A stretch of 64,000 bases of DNA from Macquaria australasica. Its lineage: Eukaryota; Chordata; Actinopteri; Centrarchiformes; Percichthyidae. Below are positions 36,240 through 48,400 of this stretch, one piece after another. Every line of letters starts with the position of its first letter. Position 1 is the stretch's first letter. The translations under genes and the position numbers were made by a program. Location: contig SEMN01000008.1 in assembly GCA_005408345.1 (NCBI GenBank), forward strand, positions 372,001-436,000, in the 5' to 3' direction. Below the pieces are notes generated by a model, which worked only from the letters and a program-made list of their open reading frames with translations, ran no database searches and had not been told where the DNA came from.

Positions 36240-38660
36240 TTGAACTTGAATGAACTTGAACTTGAATGCCTTTATTGTCATTATACAAAGTACAATGAGA
36301 TTAAAAGGGCAACTCCTTAAAGTGCACATAGAAAACAAAACCTATATAAAAATAAATGAATAGATAAACAAACAAAACATTATATAGATATAAATAATAT
36401 AAATATAAATATTGCACAGGTATTAAAAAGATGAAAGTAATGTCAGTGCAGGTGTGAGTTCAGTGCATTAACAGCTTTGGGAAAGAAGCTGTTTTTGAGT
36501 CTATTGGTTTTTGATCGTATAGACCTGTAGCGCCTGCCAGAGGGCAACAGGTCAAAGAGGTGGAAACCGGGGTGAGTGTTGTCCTTTAAGACGTTCTTGA
36601 CTCTGCTAAGACAACGGGAGTTGTAGATGTCTGACAGGGAGGGCAGAGGACAGCCGATGATCTTCTGTGCTGTTTTAACCACTCTCTGCATCCTCTTCCT
36701 GTCTACTTCAGTGCAGCTGGAGTACCATACTGTAGTAGCGTAGGTCAGCAGGCTCTCAATTGAGGAGCGATAGAAGCTCACCAGCAGCTGAGTGTTGAGC
36801 TGTTCCTTCCTGAGCACTCTCAGGAAGTGTAACCGCTGCTGGGCCCGCTTGACCACTGCTGTGGTGTTCGCAGACCAGGAGAGGTCAGCAGAGATGTGGA
36901 CACCTAGAAATTTTAAGGACTGGACCCTCTCTACACATTCATTGTTGATGTACAAGGGGACGTGGTCGGCACTGTTCCGCCTAAAGTCCAGGATGATTTC
37001 TTTGGTTTTTGTGATGTTCAGTGTAAGGTTGTTCACTGAGCACCACTCACTAAGTCGCAGGACCTCGTCCCTGTAGGCTGTCTCATCCCCTTCCGAGATC
37101 AGCCCCACCACTGTCGTATCATCTGCAAATTTAACAATGGTGTTCTCTGGGTGGGTGGGACTGCAGTCGAATGTGTAGAGGGAGTAAAGTAGTGGGCTGA
37201 GCACACAGCCCTGAGGAGAGCCGGTACTGAGAGTGCGGATGGAGGAGAGGTGTGGGCCCAGTTTCACACGCTGTGGTCGATCGATCAAAAAGTCCTTTAT
37301 CCAGGCGCAGGTGGGTGATGGGAACCCCAAGTTGGATAATTTATAGACTAGAATGTCCGGAATTATTGTGTTGAAGGCTGAACTGAAGTCAATGAAGAGC
37401 AACCTGACATAGCTCCCCTGATGTTCCAGATGATTCAGTGCTGAATGAAGAGCTATGGCTATTGCATCTTCTGTTGATCTGTTTGTCCAGTAGGCAAACT
37501 GGTGAGGGTCCAGGGAAGGGGGGAGACAGGCTTTAATGTGCCGTAGAACCAGTCTTTCAAAGCACTTGGTGATGACTGGGGTGAGTGCTACGGGGCGGTA
37601 ATCATTGAGGCTGGCTGTAGGTGACTTTTTTGGAACCGGGATGATAGTGGCTGATTTCAGGCAGGGCGGGACAACAGCTTGTGCCAGAGACAGGTTGAAA
37701 ATGTCAGTGAAGACCTGCGAAAGCTGGTAGGCACATGCCTTGAGCACTTTTCCAGGTACTCCATCTGGACCCACAGCCTTCCTGGAATTCACTGACCAGA
37801 GCACACGTCTTACGTCCTGAACCTCTAAAGTGAGATGGAAAGTACTTGAGGCTGGAGGGGGCTGTAGTGGTGCGGCTGAGTGCTGTTTATGAGTCTCAAA
37901 GCGGGCAAAGAAGCTGTTCAGCTCCTCTTCCAGTGCCGCATCTGTGTCACCGGATGTCACATCACAGCCTCTGTAGTTTGTGATGCTCTGTATGCCTTGC
38001 CACACCTGCCGGAGGTTATTGCTGGTAAGATGGTCCTCTATCCTCCTCTTGTAGTCTGCTTTGGCAGCTCTGATACCTCTCCTCAGGTCGGCGCGAGCAG
38101 CGCTGTACGCATCTCTGTCTCCTGACCTGAAGGCTGAGTCTCGGGCCCGGAGGAGCATGCGGACCTGGCTTGTCATCCAAGGCTTCTGGTTTGGGAATAC
38201 CCGGATGCATTTGTCCACAGTGACGTTCCCAATGCAGTACTTGATGTAAGACAGTACAGTCTCTGTGAATGTTGCCAGGTCCTCGTGGTAAAAGGTATCC
38301 CACTGGGTATGTTCAAAGCAGTCCTGAAGTTGGAGAAGTGCCGTGTCAGGCCAGGTGGTAATGGTCCTCTTTGTGGGCTTTGCTTGCCGACTTAGGGGGG
38401 TATATGCAGGGGTGAGAAGCAGGGAGAGATGGTCTGACAGGCCCAGATGGGGGAGGGGTACAGCTCTGTATGCATGCTTGATGTTAGAATACACATGATC
38501 CAGAGTGTTCTTTTCTCTAGTTGGGCATCTAACATGTTGATGGAATTTAGGGAGTACAGATTTTAGATTACCCTTATTAAAACCCCCTGCAATAATGTGG
38601 ACGCCTTCAGGGTGGACCCGCTGGTGTTTGTTAATGGCATTTACCCTTAAGATTTTCACT
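36240..38660 (-). mobile_element. 5'-truncated LINE (CR1/Rex1-like) retrotransposon
   Basis: A 2.4-kb insertion in agrin's orientation. It consists of a 738-codon frame, a roughly 200-bp 3' untranslated region and an end made of tandem TTCAAGTTCA-type repeats (36241-36266 on the plus strand). Just inside that lies AATAAA (36271-36276, minus sense), a typical simple-repeat LINE tail without poly(A). Sequence identity with the element stops near 38660, inside the endonuclease domain, so the ORF1 and N-terminal endonuclease regions are absent. No clear target-site duplication was seen. The clade is inferred from the protein wording and tail. L2-type or other Jockey-superfamily assignment is possible. 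Confidence 0.85.
36443..38659 (-). CDS. LINE endonuclease/reverse transcriptase ORF fragment
   Basis: 738 codons are open with no frameshift. Residues 1-90 are the C-terminal part of an APE-type endonuclease, with HLGLSDH at 71-77. Residues 285-600 are the reverse transcriptase: KAVGPDGVPGKVLK, LNDYRPVALTPVITKCFERL, motif A FIDFSSAF (Asp424), motif B STGSPQGCVLSPLL and motif C FADD at 511-514. The C-terminal region ends with LPSGRRYRSIRSKTNR. The RT Asp triad is intact. However, the endonuclease GDFN motif reads GGFN at 25-28, and the conserved FAYR-type arginine is Trp391. The listed ATG is simply the first in the truncated frame and is not a natural start. It is a mobile-element relic, not a host gene. 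Confidence 0.9.
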   Translation of the reverse strand: MKILRVNAINKHQRVHPEGVHIIAGGFNKGNLKSVLPKFHQHVRCPTREKNTLDHVYSNIKHAYRAVPLPHLGLSDHLSLLLTPAYTPLSRQAKPTKRTITTWPDTALLQLQDCFEHTQWDTFYHEDLATFTETVLSYIKYCIGNVTVDKCIRVFPNQKPWMTSQVRMLLRARDSAFRSGDRDAYSAARADLRRGIRAAKADYKRRIEDHLTSNNLRQVWQGIQSITNYRGCDVTSGDTDAALEEELNSFFARFETHKQHSAAPLQPPPASSTFHLTLEVQDVRRVLWSVNSRKAVGPDGVPGKVLKACAYQLSQVFTDIFNLSLAQAVVPPCLKSATIIPVPKKSPTASLNDYRPVALTPVITKCFERLVLRHIKACLPPSLDPHQFAYWTNRSTEDAIAIALHSALNHLEHQGSYVRLLFIDFSSAFNTIIPDILVYKLSNLGFPSPTCAWIKDFLIDRPQRVKLGPHLSSIRTLSTGSPQGCVLSPLLYSLYTFDCSPTHPENTIVKFADDTTVVGLISEGDETAYRDEVLRLSEWCSVNNLTLNITKTKEIILDFRRNSADHVPLYINNECVERVQSLKFLGVHISADLSWSANTTAVVKRAQQRLHFLRVLRKEQLNTQLLVSFYRSSIESLLTYATTVWYSSCTEVDRKRMQRVVKTAQKIIGCPLPSLSDIYNSRCLSRVKNVLKDNTHPGFHLFDLLPSGRRYRSIRSKTNRLKNSFFPKAVNALNSHLH

Positions 38661-38954
38661 GAATCAAACTGTGTTGTTGTTACTATTTATTTATTGTGTT
38701 TTATTTTCCAACAATACCCATTTAATGTATTTCATTCTGTAATGATCTCTTTACAGTAAAAGGTTTCATTGTTACTGGCAGTCCACCATTGCTGCAGGGC
38801 ATTACTTGCCCACGCACACACATGGGATTCACAGGAAATGATACATGCATGTAATGTATCATTACTGTTTGTAATTTTATCTCATTAATGTTACCCTCAC
38901 GGTTAACTCATGTTAGCCATATTAGATACAGTATTAATACAGACACATTAGAGC

Positions 38955-39255
38955 TCTAGTAAGTTACTGCTGATGGAAACAGTTCCTTCACATTAAAAGC
39001 GTTCAACTGGCGAACCCCAGGTTGGCTTTTATTATGAAGCAGCGACAGGAAACGCCATTTATTTGTCACCAACTGGGGTTAGCACTGATGTCGATCGTAC
39101 ATTAAAAATGCTTCTACATAACAAGTCAGGGTCATTTCCTGAGCTTTTTTGTCAGAGGATCAGAATTAAATACTGCAAGGGAGGAATGTAACAAGAAGGA
39201 GCAGTCACAGTGAGCTGTTAGACGAAGAATTGCAGGCAACAGGCTGCACACCAAC
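38955..39255 (+). repeat. copy of nonautonomous element related to 49.8-50.5 kb
   Basis: It shares with 50085-50365, in the same orientation, the blocks 'cacattaaaagc.ttc.actggcgaacc', 'gcttttatt.tgaa', 'tttgtcaccaa', 'ttaaatactgca.ggaggaat', 'cagtgagct' and 'ttgcaggcaacaggc'. Terminal repeats were not recognised at this copy. Confidence 0.7.
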
Positions 39256-39441
39256 TCCTCATCAAGGTCACCAACTTCCTTCGCTGTGCCCTGCTGTCAG
39301 TTGAAGCAACTGATTTAAGAGAATCATGGGAAATTAAGGGAAATTAACGAGGCATTATTCTGTAGCTTGTGGCTGCTGTTCAGTCTCATTGCAGGTTTCT
39401 GTTCACAGAAATCATTTTATATGCTTCCTGCAGTAGGTTAA

Positions 39442-39792
39442 AAGGACCAGTGTGTAAGATTTAGGGGGATCTATTGGCAGAAATGGAATATAATATTCAT
39501 AAGTATGTTTTTGTTAGTGCATAATCACCTGAAAATACGAGTCATTGTGTTTTCGTTACCTTAGAATGAGCCCTTTATATCTACAGAGGGAGCAGGTCCT
39601 CTTCCATGTTGCACCACCATGTTGCTACAGTAGCCCAGAACGGACAAACCAAATGCTGGGTTTTCACGTATTTTGTGGCCATTATAGGTTCTCCTACACG
39701 CTTGGAAGGGGAGGGTGAGTGGAGGGGTTATCGGTTGGTTGCAATCTGCAACCTCAATGCTAGATGCCACTAAATCCTACACACTGGTCCTT
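39442..39792. mobile_element. TTAA-flanked MITE with near-perfect inverted ends
   Basis: It is 351 bp long. The left end AAGGACCAGTGTGTAAGATTT and the right end AAATCCTACACACTGGTCCTT are inverted complements with a single mismatch over about 21 bases. TTAA lies immediately outside both ends (39438-39441 and 39793-39796), as expected for a TTAA-specific mobiliser such as piggyBac. There is no coding sequence. Confidence 0.85.
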
Positions 39793-39832
39793 TTAAGCAT
39801 TCATTGTCCAGAGCAAAACTGGGCACTAAACC

Positions 39833-40147
39833 TTGTTCCCCTATGTCCCTCATTCACTACTGTGCTCCCTATATACAGTAACAGACACTCAGTGTTTGAC
39901 TCTATAACAAGCAGTAAATTGAGACACTTCATTGTCATTTTGCATCATCACTGACAGGTGTAGTGTCAATCGACTATTTTTGCATCTATAAAATGCGGCG
40001 CATTGCCTTGGGGGATTGTTAGCACAAAGTAGTCTGCATGCCATGGACACTTTTTTCATCTCATTGTGGTATTTTGGAGAGCACTCTATAAATCAGACAC
40101 TCGAATAAAATGGAAAATATAGGGAACTATATAGTAAATAGAGATTT
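39833..40147. repeat. possible dispersed repeat with 'ctatatagt' ends
   Basis: The left part ccctcattcactactgtgctccctatata and the right part tagggaactatatagtaaatag are partly inverted and resemble a common fish repeat. The boundaries are uncertain. It abuts the TTAA-flanked MITE. Confidence 0.4.
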
Positions 40148-41307
40148 TCTTCTTCCTGTGGACAAAAGACTGCTGGGTTTCTCTCCTCCCACTCAGTTAA
40201 CCACATTCACATTCCCACCCAGGTGTAAACAGGGTCTCATTAGGTTTCTAAGATAAACGCCAGCAGAACTCTAGGTCTTGATGACCCGGATCAATAGCCA
40301 CTGCACTACCTCATCTAGGTTTGAGACGAGACAATGCGAGTTGATTCACACACACACACAAATACATACACACGCACACATACGTGACTACATCCATGTG
40401 TCTTATTATCTCAACACCTGGTTCCCTACTGCAGAAGAAGGTAAAAGCTTCAAAAGTTTAACATCTTGTTTGCTCATTTTAAATCAGCGGTGGTGGACTT
40501 TACAATCAATCTCCCATTGAAAGCAAGGACCGTCTAATTTGCCCTCTACTGCCACAATGTGAACACAGCATTACTCTGGGGAGTGAATGCAGTCGATGGC
40601 CAGCACTTAAATAAGTAGCGTGGCAGGAGAGGTTGTGTGTGTGCACCTAAAGTGGTTGAGTACAAAAGTGCAGTGAAGAATACAGATATATATAAAAGAC
40701 ATTAAAATATTTTTGGACTGCTAAACATTGATGTAGATACTTATTGTAGATCATCTTGTGCTGTACATACTTTAAAACCAAATTATTAATAAACTCAGCA
40801 TGGATTAATTGAAGGAACTGTTGCAAATAAATTTTTGTTTGGTGTATAGACAAGTCTGTCTCGTTTGTGTCTTTCCGTCTCTTTATGCCAAGAAAGTCAC
40901 TGACTGGAACAGAATTTAGAGAAAGAAAGTTTGGTTTATATGAGGACATGTGTCTGCGTTGTACAGCTCCACACACACACACTCACTAACACACACACAC
41001 ATATATATACACGTACCATAGAAACCAAGCCAACACAGAGAACAGATTTTCTTTAGAAATCCGGCTCCTGACAGTTGTCGCCATTCTTGTTCCACACAAA
41101 TAAAATAAAATATCCACTATTGTCTGCTGAGCTGGTAGTTATCCTCATATTTTCAACACCGCCCTGCTTTTATTATTTTCACTCCTTTCCATCTCTCCCA
41201 AAGTATACGCAGGGAAAATAACAAATAACGATGTATTATTCAGGAGAAGCCAAATGCATAAATACATTAAAAAGTCTCAAAACACAACCCCTTGTCTGGT
41301 ATTAAAC

Positions 41308-41309
<2 letters not shown>

Positions 41310-41365
<56 letters not shown>
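41310..41365. repeat. (GT)n microsatellite
   Basis: A pure GT run of 56 bases on the plus strand. A complementary (AC)n tract lies 310 bases further on. Confidence 0.97.
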
Positions 41366-41369
<4 letters not shown>

Positions 41370-41529
41370 AATCAGTGTTTTGCCTGCAGGTTTTAGAGAG
41401 GTGAACGCAGAGAGAGAGAGAGAGATAAGAAGACAGGATTTGTCTTACAAGTATAAGTGGTAGCAGACGAGTGGAACAGTGAGTAAAGATGGATAGAGGA
41501 TTCCAGCAAAGCCCATTATCATCTCTTTA

Positions 41530-41551
41530 TGTGTGTGTGTGTGTGTGTGTG
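41530..41551. repeat. (GT)n microsatellite
   Basis: A pure TG run of 22 bases. Confidence 0.95.
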
Positions 41552-41672
41552 GTGAAGGATGATAACAAGTATGTATATTTTTCAATCTATCTGTTTGCAA
41601 AATGCCTACAGTGTGTGCATATTTCACTAAGTATTCCTGTGTGTACGCGCATAGGGGTATAAATACAGTATC

Positions 41673-41675
<3 letters not shown>

Positions 41676-41706
<31 letters not shown>
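41676..41706. repeat. (AC)n microsatellite
   Basis: A pure AC run of 31 bases, inverted relative to the GT tracts at 41310 and 41530. Confidence 0.95.
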
Positions 41707-41708
<2 letters not shown>

Positions 41709-41989
41709 CGGTCTGTCAGGTTCTGCATGTTATGGTTATGAATACCAAGCAACAGTCAATGCCCCAGGGAAATGAAAGCACAAAAACCGAGTTATTTACA
41801 ATGACCTCTCGCCCTGTGTGTGTATTAGTGTGTATGTCTGCGTGCACATAAATGTGTTCAGCAATCACCCCGGAGATATTTGATTACTCTCTGAGTTTGT
41901 GTGTGTGTGCGCGCATGTTACTGATGAGAGTAGCAGCAAGAAACAGAAAGAGATTTTTTCTTAAAATCTTCAGGAGGCAAATGGAAGAG

Positions 41990-42447
41990 AAGGAAGGGAC
42001 TAAGAGAGAAAGAGAGAAGGAGAGAAAGAAGTAAGAAGCGGTTAGAGCGTGACTGAGTTATTTTTGGCTGGTCTAACAGCGAGCAAATGAAGGAGAGGTG
42101 AAAAGAGAGAGACATGAAAAAGAATGAACTCAGAAAGAAAGAGGGAGGAGGATGGAAAAGGGAGGCAGGGAATGAATGAGGGGTAAAAAGAGAGATGAAG
42201 GGAGGCAAAGAACAATGGGGTGGGAGAAGAAGAAAAAGAGGGAGTGGGGGAGGAAGGGAGGAAAAGGGAAGAACGAAAGTGTAGGGATTAAACCAAGGAG
42301 GGAGATAAGGGGAAAGGGGAATGGGAAAAAGAGGGAACAGAGGAATATTGGAGAGAGGAAAGGAAGAAAGAAAGGAGGGAAGAAGGAATGAAAAGAAAAA
42401 AAGAAGGAAAGCAAAAGGGGAGGAAAGGTGCAGAGGTAGAGATAAAT
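41990..42447. repeat. polypurine/polypyrimidine tract
   Basis: About 450 bases on the plus strand are nearly all A and G with scattered pyrimidines. The minus strand, the sense strand of agrin, is therefore a long pyrimidine tract. Long Leu/Pro/Ser/Phe-rich frames here are composition artefacts. Confidence 0.9.
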
Positions 42448-45400
42448 AATCATCAGTTAGACTGTGCAGAACACTGTTATCTGCTCTGCCAAAGCCAAAA
42501 GTCATCTCCACCATCTAGAGCTATTACCACCAGTCCATTGTCACCGGGGGCAACCGGGCATGTCACCAGAGCAACAAAAGAGATTGTAAGAGCATGAGCA
42601 AAAAGAGAAGTAGAGGAAAAGGAAGAAGAGGAAGAGGGTATGTGGGGGTAAAGGAGGAATAAAGCAGGTTGGCTTTCATCTCCTGACTCTCCAGCTCTGC
42701 TCCAAAATGAAGCTTTTGCTTGCAGGAGATTTCCTGAACACCCCCCTCCCCACCCCCCAGCCAGCTTTGGGCCCTTCGAGGGGATAAATCAGGGCTTTAC
42801 CCGTCCCAGCCCAGACACCTTAACAATCAGCCAGACCAGCACCAGACCAAAGACAAAAAGTACAGCTGGGGTAACAAGCTCAGGGACGGAGACGGTTTTA
42901 GCTTCTCTGGGAAAAAGCCTTCTCTCAACAACAGTTCAGAGAAGAAAAGACTGATAAACAACAGGAGAATGGGATAAAGTGTAACATTTGATTGCTGTAT
43001 CAAATTATTTTCAAATAGATTTTTCAGCTATCTTACATAACCTCAGTGTTATGAAAGACAGGGCACACACACACACACATGTTGGTGATTGGTGGAGAAT
43101 CAACGGAAAAACCAACATAAACAAGGCAGCGTTGGCTTTTTCAATAATTAACCAAGACCACAATCTTTCCAAACATTCACCAAGTGCTTTGAATTTTCAA
43201 AACAAGACCAGGGTGGGAAATTAACTTTTTAAGATGTGAACATCTGCCAGCCACTGACAGATAAATGTTCAAATTCACCAGCCACTCAATAGTAAATCAG
43301 TATTTTGTGTCTGATATCTACCATCCACTTTCATAATTTACCAGTATTTGGCTGGTGCCTGGTGCTAATTTCCATCCCTGAACATAACCATAAAAATGTT
43401 AATCATGCTTTAGTTGCCAGTAGTGGATATTGGAGGGAAAATAAATCCAAATACATGACAATACAATGATATGCTCAATATAAATATTTCCTCATTAAGT
43501 TGATAGAAAATGTAATCTGGCCAGCATTATGGTTGCTACGAAACTTGCCTGCAAATGCGCATTATTTGTATATGAAACAGGTTTGATCCTTTCAAGTAAT
43601 ACACACAGAAAATGAATGCAACTGCATCAAATCCCTGAGCAGCTCTGAAATGTTCAATATAGATTATAACTGAATACCTCAAGTTGCACCACATCCTTTA
43701 AGTTTAAGATGGAGAGGTTCACATCCTCTTAGTATTTGGTCTGACTGCCTGCAGTATGTTAGAGCAGACATAGCAGCAGGTGTGGAGTACTGATGCCTTT
43801 CTCCTTTCACTGTGAGGACACAAGAGTGTGTCGGGGCTGGAGAGATAAAGCCCTCTCTAAAGCACAGAGAGAGAGAGTGGAGAGTGGACTGACAGAGTAG
43901 GAGGCAGCGGGTCGTGCTTATGGCCAACTCTCAAGAGCACATACACACATCTGCACATGCACACACACACAAATCAATCTCCATTGATCACTCTCTCGAA
44001 CCCCAGTCACCTCACACGCACACGCTCCACTTGTCTTTTTCTTTTTTTGCATTACTTGTTGCAGAAAAAGAAGAAGAAGAAAAAGTAAAAAAGAACGAAA
44101 AACTCCATGTTCCACTAGAGTGGCCACACAAGATGAGTTCTGCAGCACTTCTGTGGCTCTCTCTGGAAAAGGGAGTGTATTTACCACTCTGCTCCAAGTT
44201 CAATATTAGGAGAGCCAACATGGTGCCATGCAAGCTGATTGTGGCGTGTGCATGCCCATACACACAGTAATATGCACACACACATACACACATTTCCCCA
44301 AATGTCTCTTCTCTCTCTGAACCAGAAAGTGCTTCTGCTGCCTGTTTCTATCTCCCTCTGCCTCTGACTTCTTTCTTTTCTTAACTGACCGCTTTTTTTC
44401 TTCTCGCCTTGTGTTGTTATCAGCCACTCCTGCTGGGCCAATTTAAACGCGGCTTCCTTTTAATTTCGATAATATCAGAGACCATTATCTGCTCACTGCC
44501 TGTCCGCTTGACCGCCAGAAATGTAACCCCATCCATCCTAAATCATCCATCTAGAACAAAAGGAAGATAATGAAGAAGCTGGCGCGGAGCTGGTCTGAAC
44601 CATTAAGGGCCAGGTTATGTGAATATTATAGCGGAGCACTGGGGGCAACTAAGTGCCCACGCCTTAACAACATGTGGGTCGTTTTGTCCTGCCCTCAGGA
44701 GGGAACTTACACTGTTACATGGCACTTAACTGTTGTAATAGGCAGTTCAGTGTTATGAGTGAGGTACTAAATGAATGTGGTTAAATGGGATTTTTCCATT
44801 GTTAAGCCAATCTGAGCTAAGCTGAACTGTGCAGTCAGAAGAGTGGGAATATACGGGCATGTGTCAGTAGGGGAGGGCTGGGAACACGGCGACATTGCTA
44901 CAACAATGTTTGACGGAGTCCAGGTTGTAAACAAGCCACTTTATTTGGAGTTACAAGTGAGCAAGTGAGCTTACCCAATACGCTGGTAAAAACCCCTTAC
45001 TGCACGGGAAAACTGTGTGCATACAACTACATTAAGTAAAGTGGGACAAAGTTGCGCCAGGAAGTTGGTCTGTAAACTGTGATGGATGTTTACAACTGCC
45101 AGTTTGTATCCTAATTTTACTGTTTATCTTCATGTCCTCTTCCAAATAAATCAGGCTAACCTGGAGGTTTATTAAAACCTGTCTGATCATGTGACTACTC
45201 ATGCATCCAGCTTCATTCAATGTTGTTTTAGCAAAGTTGCCGATCCCAAATCTCAACAATTAACTTGGTGAGTACAGTGGTATTACATTTGCACAATGGC
45301 CAAAACTCAGACCCAGGTTGTATGAAACTGGAATTTGCCATTAACATAGACAGAAACTATGTAACGTTACAGATGCAGATGAAAGATGCAGTGCACATGT

Positions 45401-48400
45401 ACCATTAGCATAAGCGCAGAAGGGTCATAAAGTCAACAAACATGCTCAGTAATGTCAGTTACACAGCATTAATGATCTAAAGTTTGGCTAAACATTAGCC
45501 ACCATAGTGAGCGAGAACTGAACTTTTCATTTGTAAAAGGAAGAGTGTGTTATTCTTCTTCTACTTTTAAGTTAGTGTTGCAGTCCTGGTAGAGGTGTCA
45601 GCATCCTACAGATGTCAGGGGCCTGCTGGTTGATGCTCCCCTCCTGTTTGCAAAAACACACCCCACGCCTCAGACTTGTACTTAGTGCTAACAACATGCT
45701 CCATATAAATCCACTCCCTTTAAAAAGAAGATAATCTGTGAGAAAAAAAACAACTTCTTTTGTGGCTGCACTCCTGATAAGACTCCCGAGTTGATTTGAA
45801 TTGGACATGACGGCTTCTCAGAACGGTAGTCAATTCACTTACCCCAATGAAAACCCACCATTCAAATCGAATGAGTCAAACGAGGTTTTGCACAAAGGCA
45901 CCAATCCAACCGCCCACACTATTCTTAAAGTTAAAAGCTCTCTCAGTCCCTCAACTCTCTCTCCTCTCGCGCTGCCTCCCGCTCTTCCTCCTTCCCAGCT
46001 TTGCCTCTCTCTTCCTCCATCAGCCCTGACAACTCCATAATCTCAACCAGAGTGACCTGTCCAGACCCTCTGTACCGGCTGAATTTATTGGAGGCAGAAA
46101 GAGAATGAGAACCTGTCACTCGGCTTCCCCTGACCTCCTAACACCCTCTCTCTCTTTCACACAAATACACACCCTGGCAGACATGCACGTATACCATCCC
46201 GTCTGGTACCATCTGGTACCTATAGCTCTAACTACAGTACCTGTATGAACATACAAAGTACATATGCAAATATCCTTCAATTAGCCATACACAAACACAT
46301 AAACATCTTCTGATTAATCTTAAACCACAGCATACAATTCATCCGGCTATAAAACCACTTCCTTTGATTCTTTGGTCGGCTGCCCTTCTCCACACTGTCT
46401 ATTGACAAAATTAATTTTGCTGTGTGGGAGCTTTCAACAAGTCTGTTGCAATAAAAGCAAAGCTAAATACATGTCATCTGTAAATACACCTACAGATGAC
46501 ACTGTGACTGCTTGCATTCAGTTCATTGCAACAAAAACCTGTTAATGCTTACTGAACAAATGTTCATTTGCCACTTAAAATCAAAACATAATATCTTGAT
46601 TTCCATTTAATAAAAACACTGGTGGCCTACAGTTTAGACTTTAAGTTCACCTGGCAGCGTATTCAACATATGAAGTCGGGGTTGAGTCTGTGCGCTCTGT
46701 GTAGATCCACCAAACAAGTCTTTAACCTTTGCAAATACAGTTATAAAACTGGCCAAGTGTGCTCAGCCACAGCAAAGTGTGACTTACACTTTCCACCTTT
46801 TTCGCAGCAGTTGCCATTTTTTGCCCAAAGGTTATCAAAGGAAAGATCCGAGGCCTTTTCCAGAAATGAAAAAACAACATGCCTACATCATGTCATGGCA
46901 GATTCTACATGGCCTGCATTGGAACGTAAACTATTTAGACTGTATAGCAGGATGTGTAAATGTGGTCCTCATTGAAGCAGCGATCATGTGGGAGACTCTT
47001 AAGGGACTGCTATGACTCGCAAGGTGACAAACAAGGTTAGCCAGGCTGGCACCAACGCTAGCGAGCTAATCTGCGAGACATTATTACAATGTTATTTTAT
47101 AGACCACACTGGCTGTGGGTTTGACAATGTTGCTTCATGAGTTTTAAATTTAAAAAACATTATGTAATGAATTCATTTGAGTAGAAACTCACTGTTAAAA
47201 ATGATGTTGTATTTTTACTACAATGGCACTGAGCTGTGAATTCTTTCATTATCATTATCTGATATTTTTTAGACATTCTGAACAGAGTTAGTGGAAGTCT
47301 TTCGCTGGGTGACACACACACACACATTCAAGAATTTGAGGGTAATTTCTGTAATAATGGAACTGTAATACAGAAATTGTAAAGAAACTTCTTCTGAAGG
47401 GATCCTTAAATGGTATTTTAATAAATATAATTCATATGTTTGTATGAATAATCATGAAGGATATAAAGCCATATGTTGGAGGGAGGTTGGCTTGCTACAA
47501 GTTCATTTAATTAGTCTATTTCTCTCATAATCATAGCCTTTACATTTAAACATTTGTGCATTGATTACATTGATCATCATCACAATGAGGAGGTACTGCT
47601 TTGTTAAAGCTAAATATGGGTAAAAACAATACAAAATGTGGCAGGTGGGTTAACAAGCTTTTTCCCCCTTTGTTAAACAAATTTTCAAAGACAGCTGTGT
47701 TATCCGCTTCTTTGTTGTTTACCATCTTACAAGTACATAAGGTAGCAGGGCTACACCATGCACTGATTGCAGATTGAATTTTTTAAATTGAACTTTAATA
47801 TTGGCCTATTTAAAATGCAGGCAACGGAGGAATGAAAAACACAGCTTTTGACTCATTGTTGCAGATGTGACGTGATAAGAGAGAAGTCTCTGTTCTCATG
47901 GTAAGCATGTAGTTATTATCAGCAATACTATCATTAGTATCATCATTAATATTATTTTTTACTTTATTTATTTATTTTACTTTTTTTTTGCTAGTGACTG
48001 CCTGCTGTTGTTGCCAGTGGTAATTATAGTGCTTCTGATGGCCTTAACCCTCCATAAACCATCATTACAGCACTCACACTACTTTCTCTCCCTGGATTTA
48101 ATCTACTCCTGTATTCTGTTCACCCATTCACTCACTCACTCACTTGCTCTTGCATCCCCCTCGTTCTCTAAATGTTTCATAGCTCATTCCTATTTCAACA
48201 TTATTCCCTCCCTCCCTCCCTCTCCAGATGCTTCTCCACTGTACTCTCTGTTCTTCCTGTCCTCTCTCTGTCCTTTATATCTCTTTATTTCCTCTCTGCC
48301 AGTAGTGAGCAGCAGTCACCAAGCTTGTTATTAGTGCCAGGTCCAAGCCGGCACTGTAATCAGACCCCTGGAATTAGCAGTGGGCCCACACTGGCAGGCA

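Noticed and set aside
41918..42514. 198-codon minus-strand frame rich in Leu, Pro, Ser and Phe
   Set aside because: It is the translation of the polypurine/polypyrimidine tract. It has low complexity and no domain or splice context.
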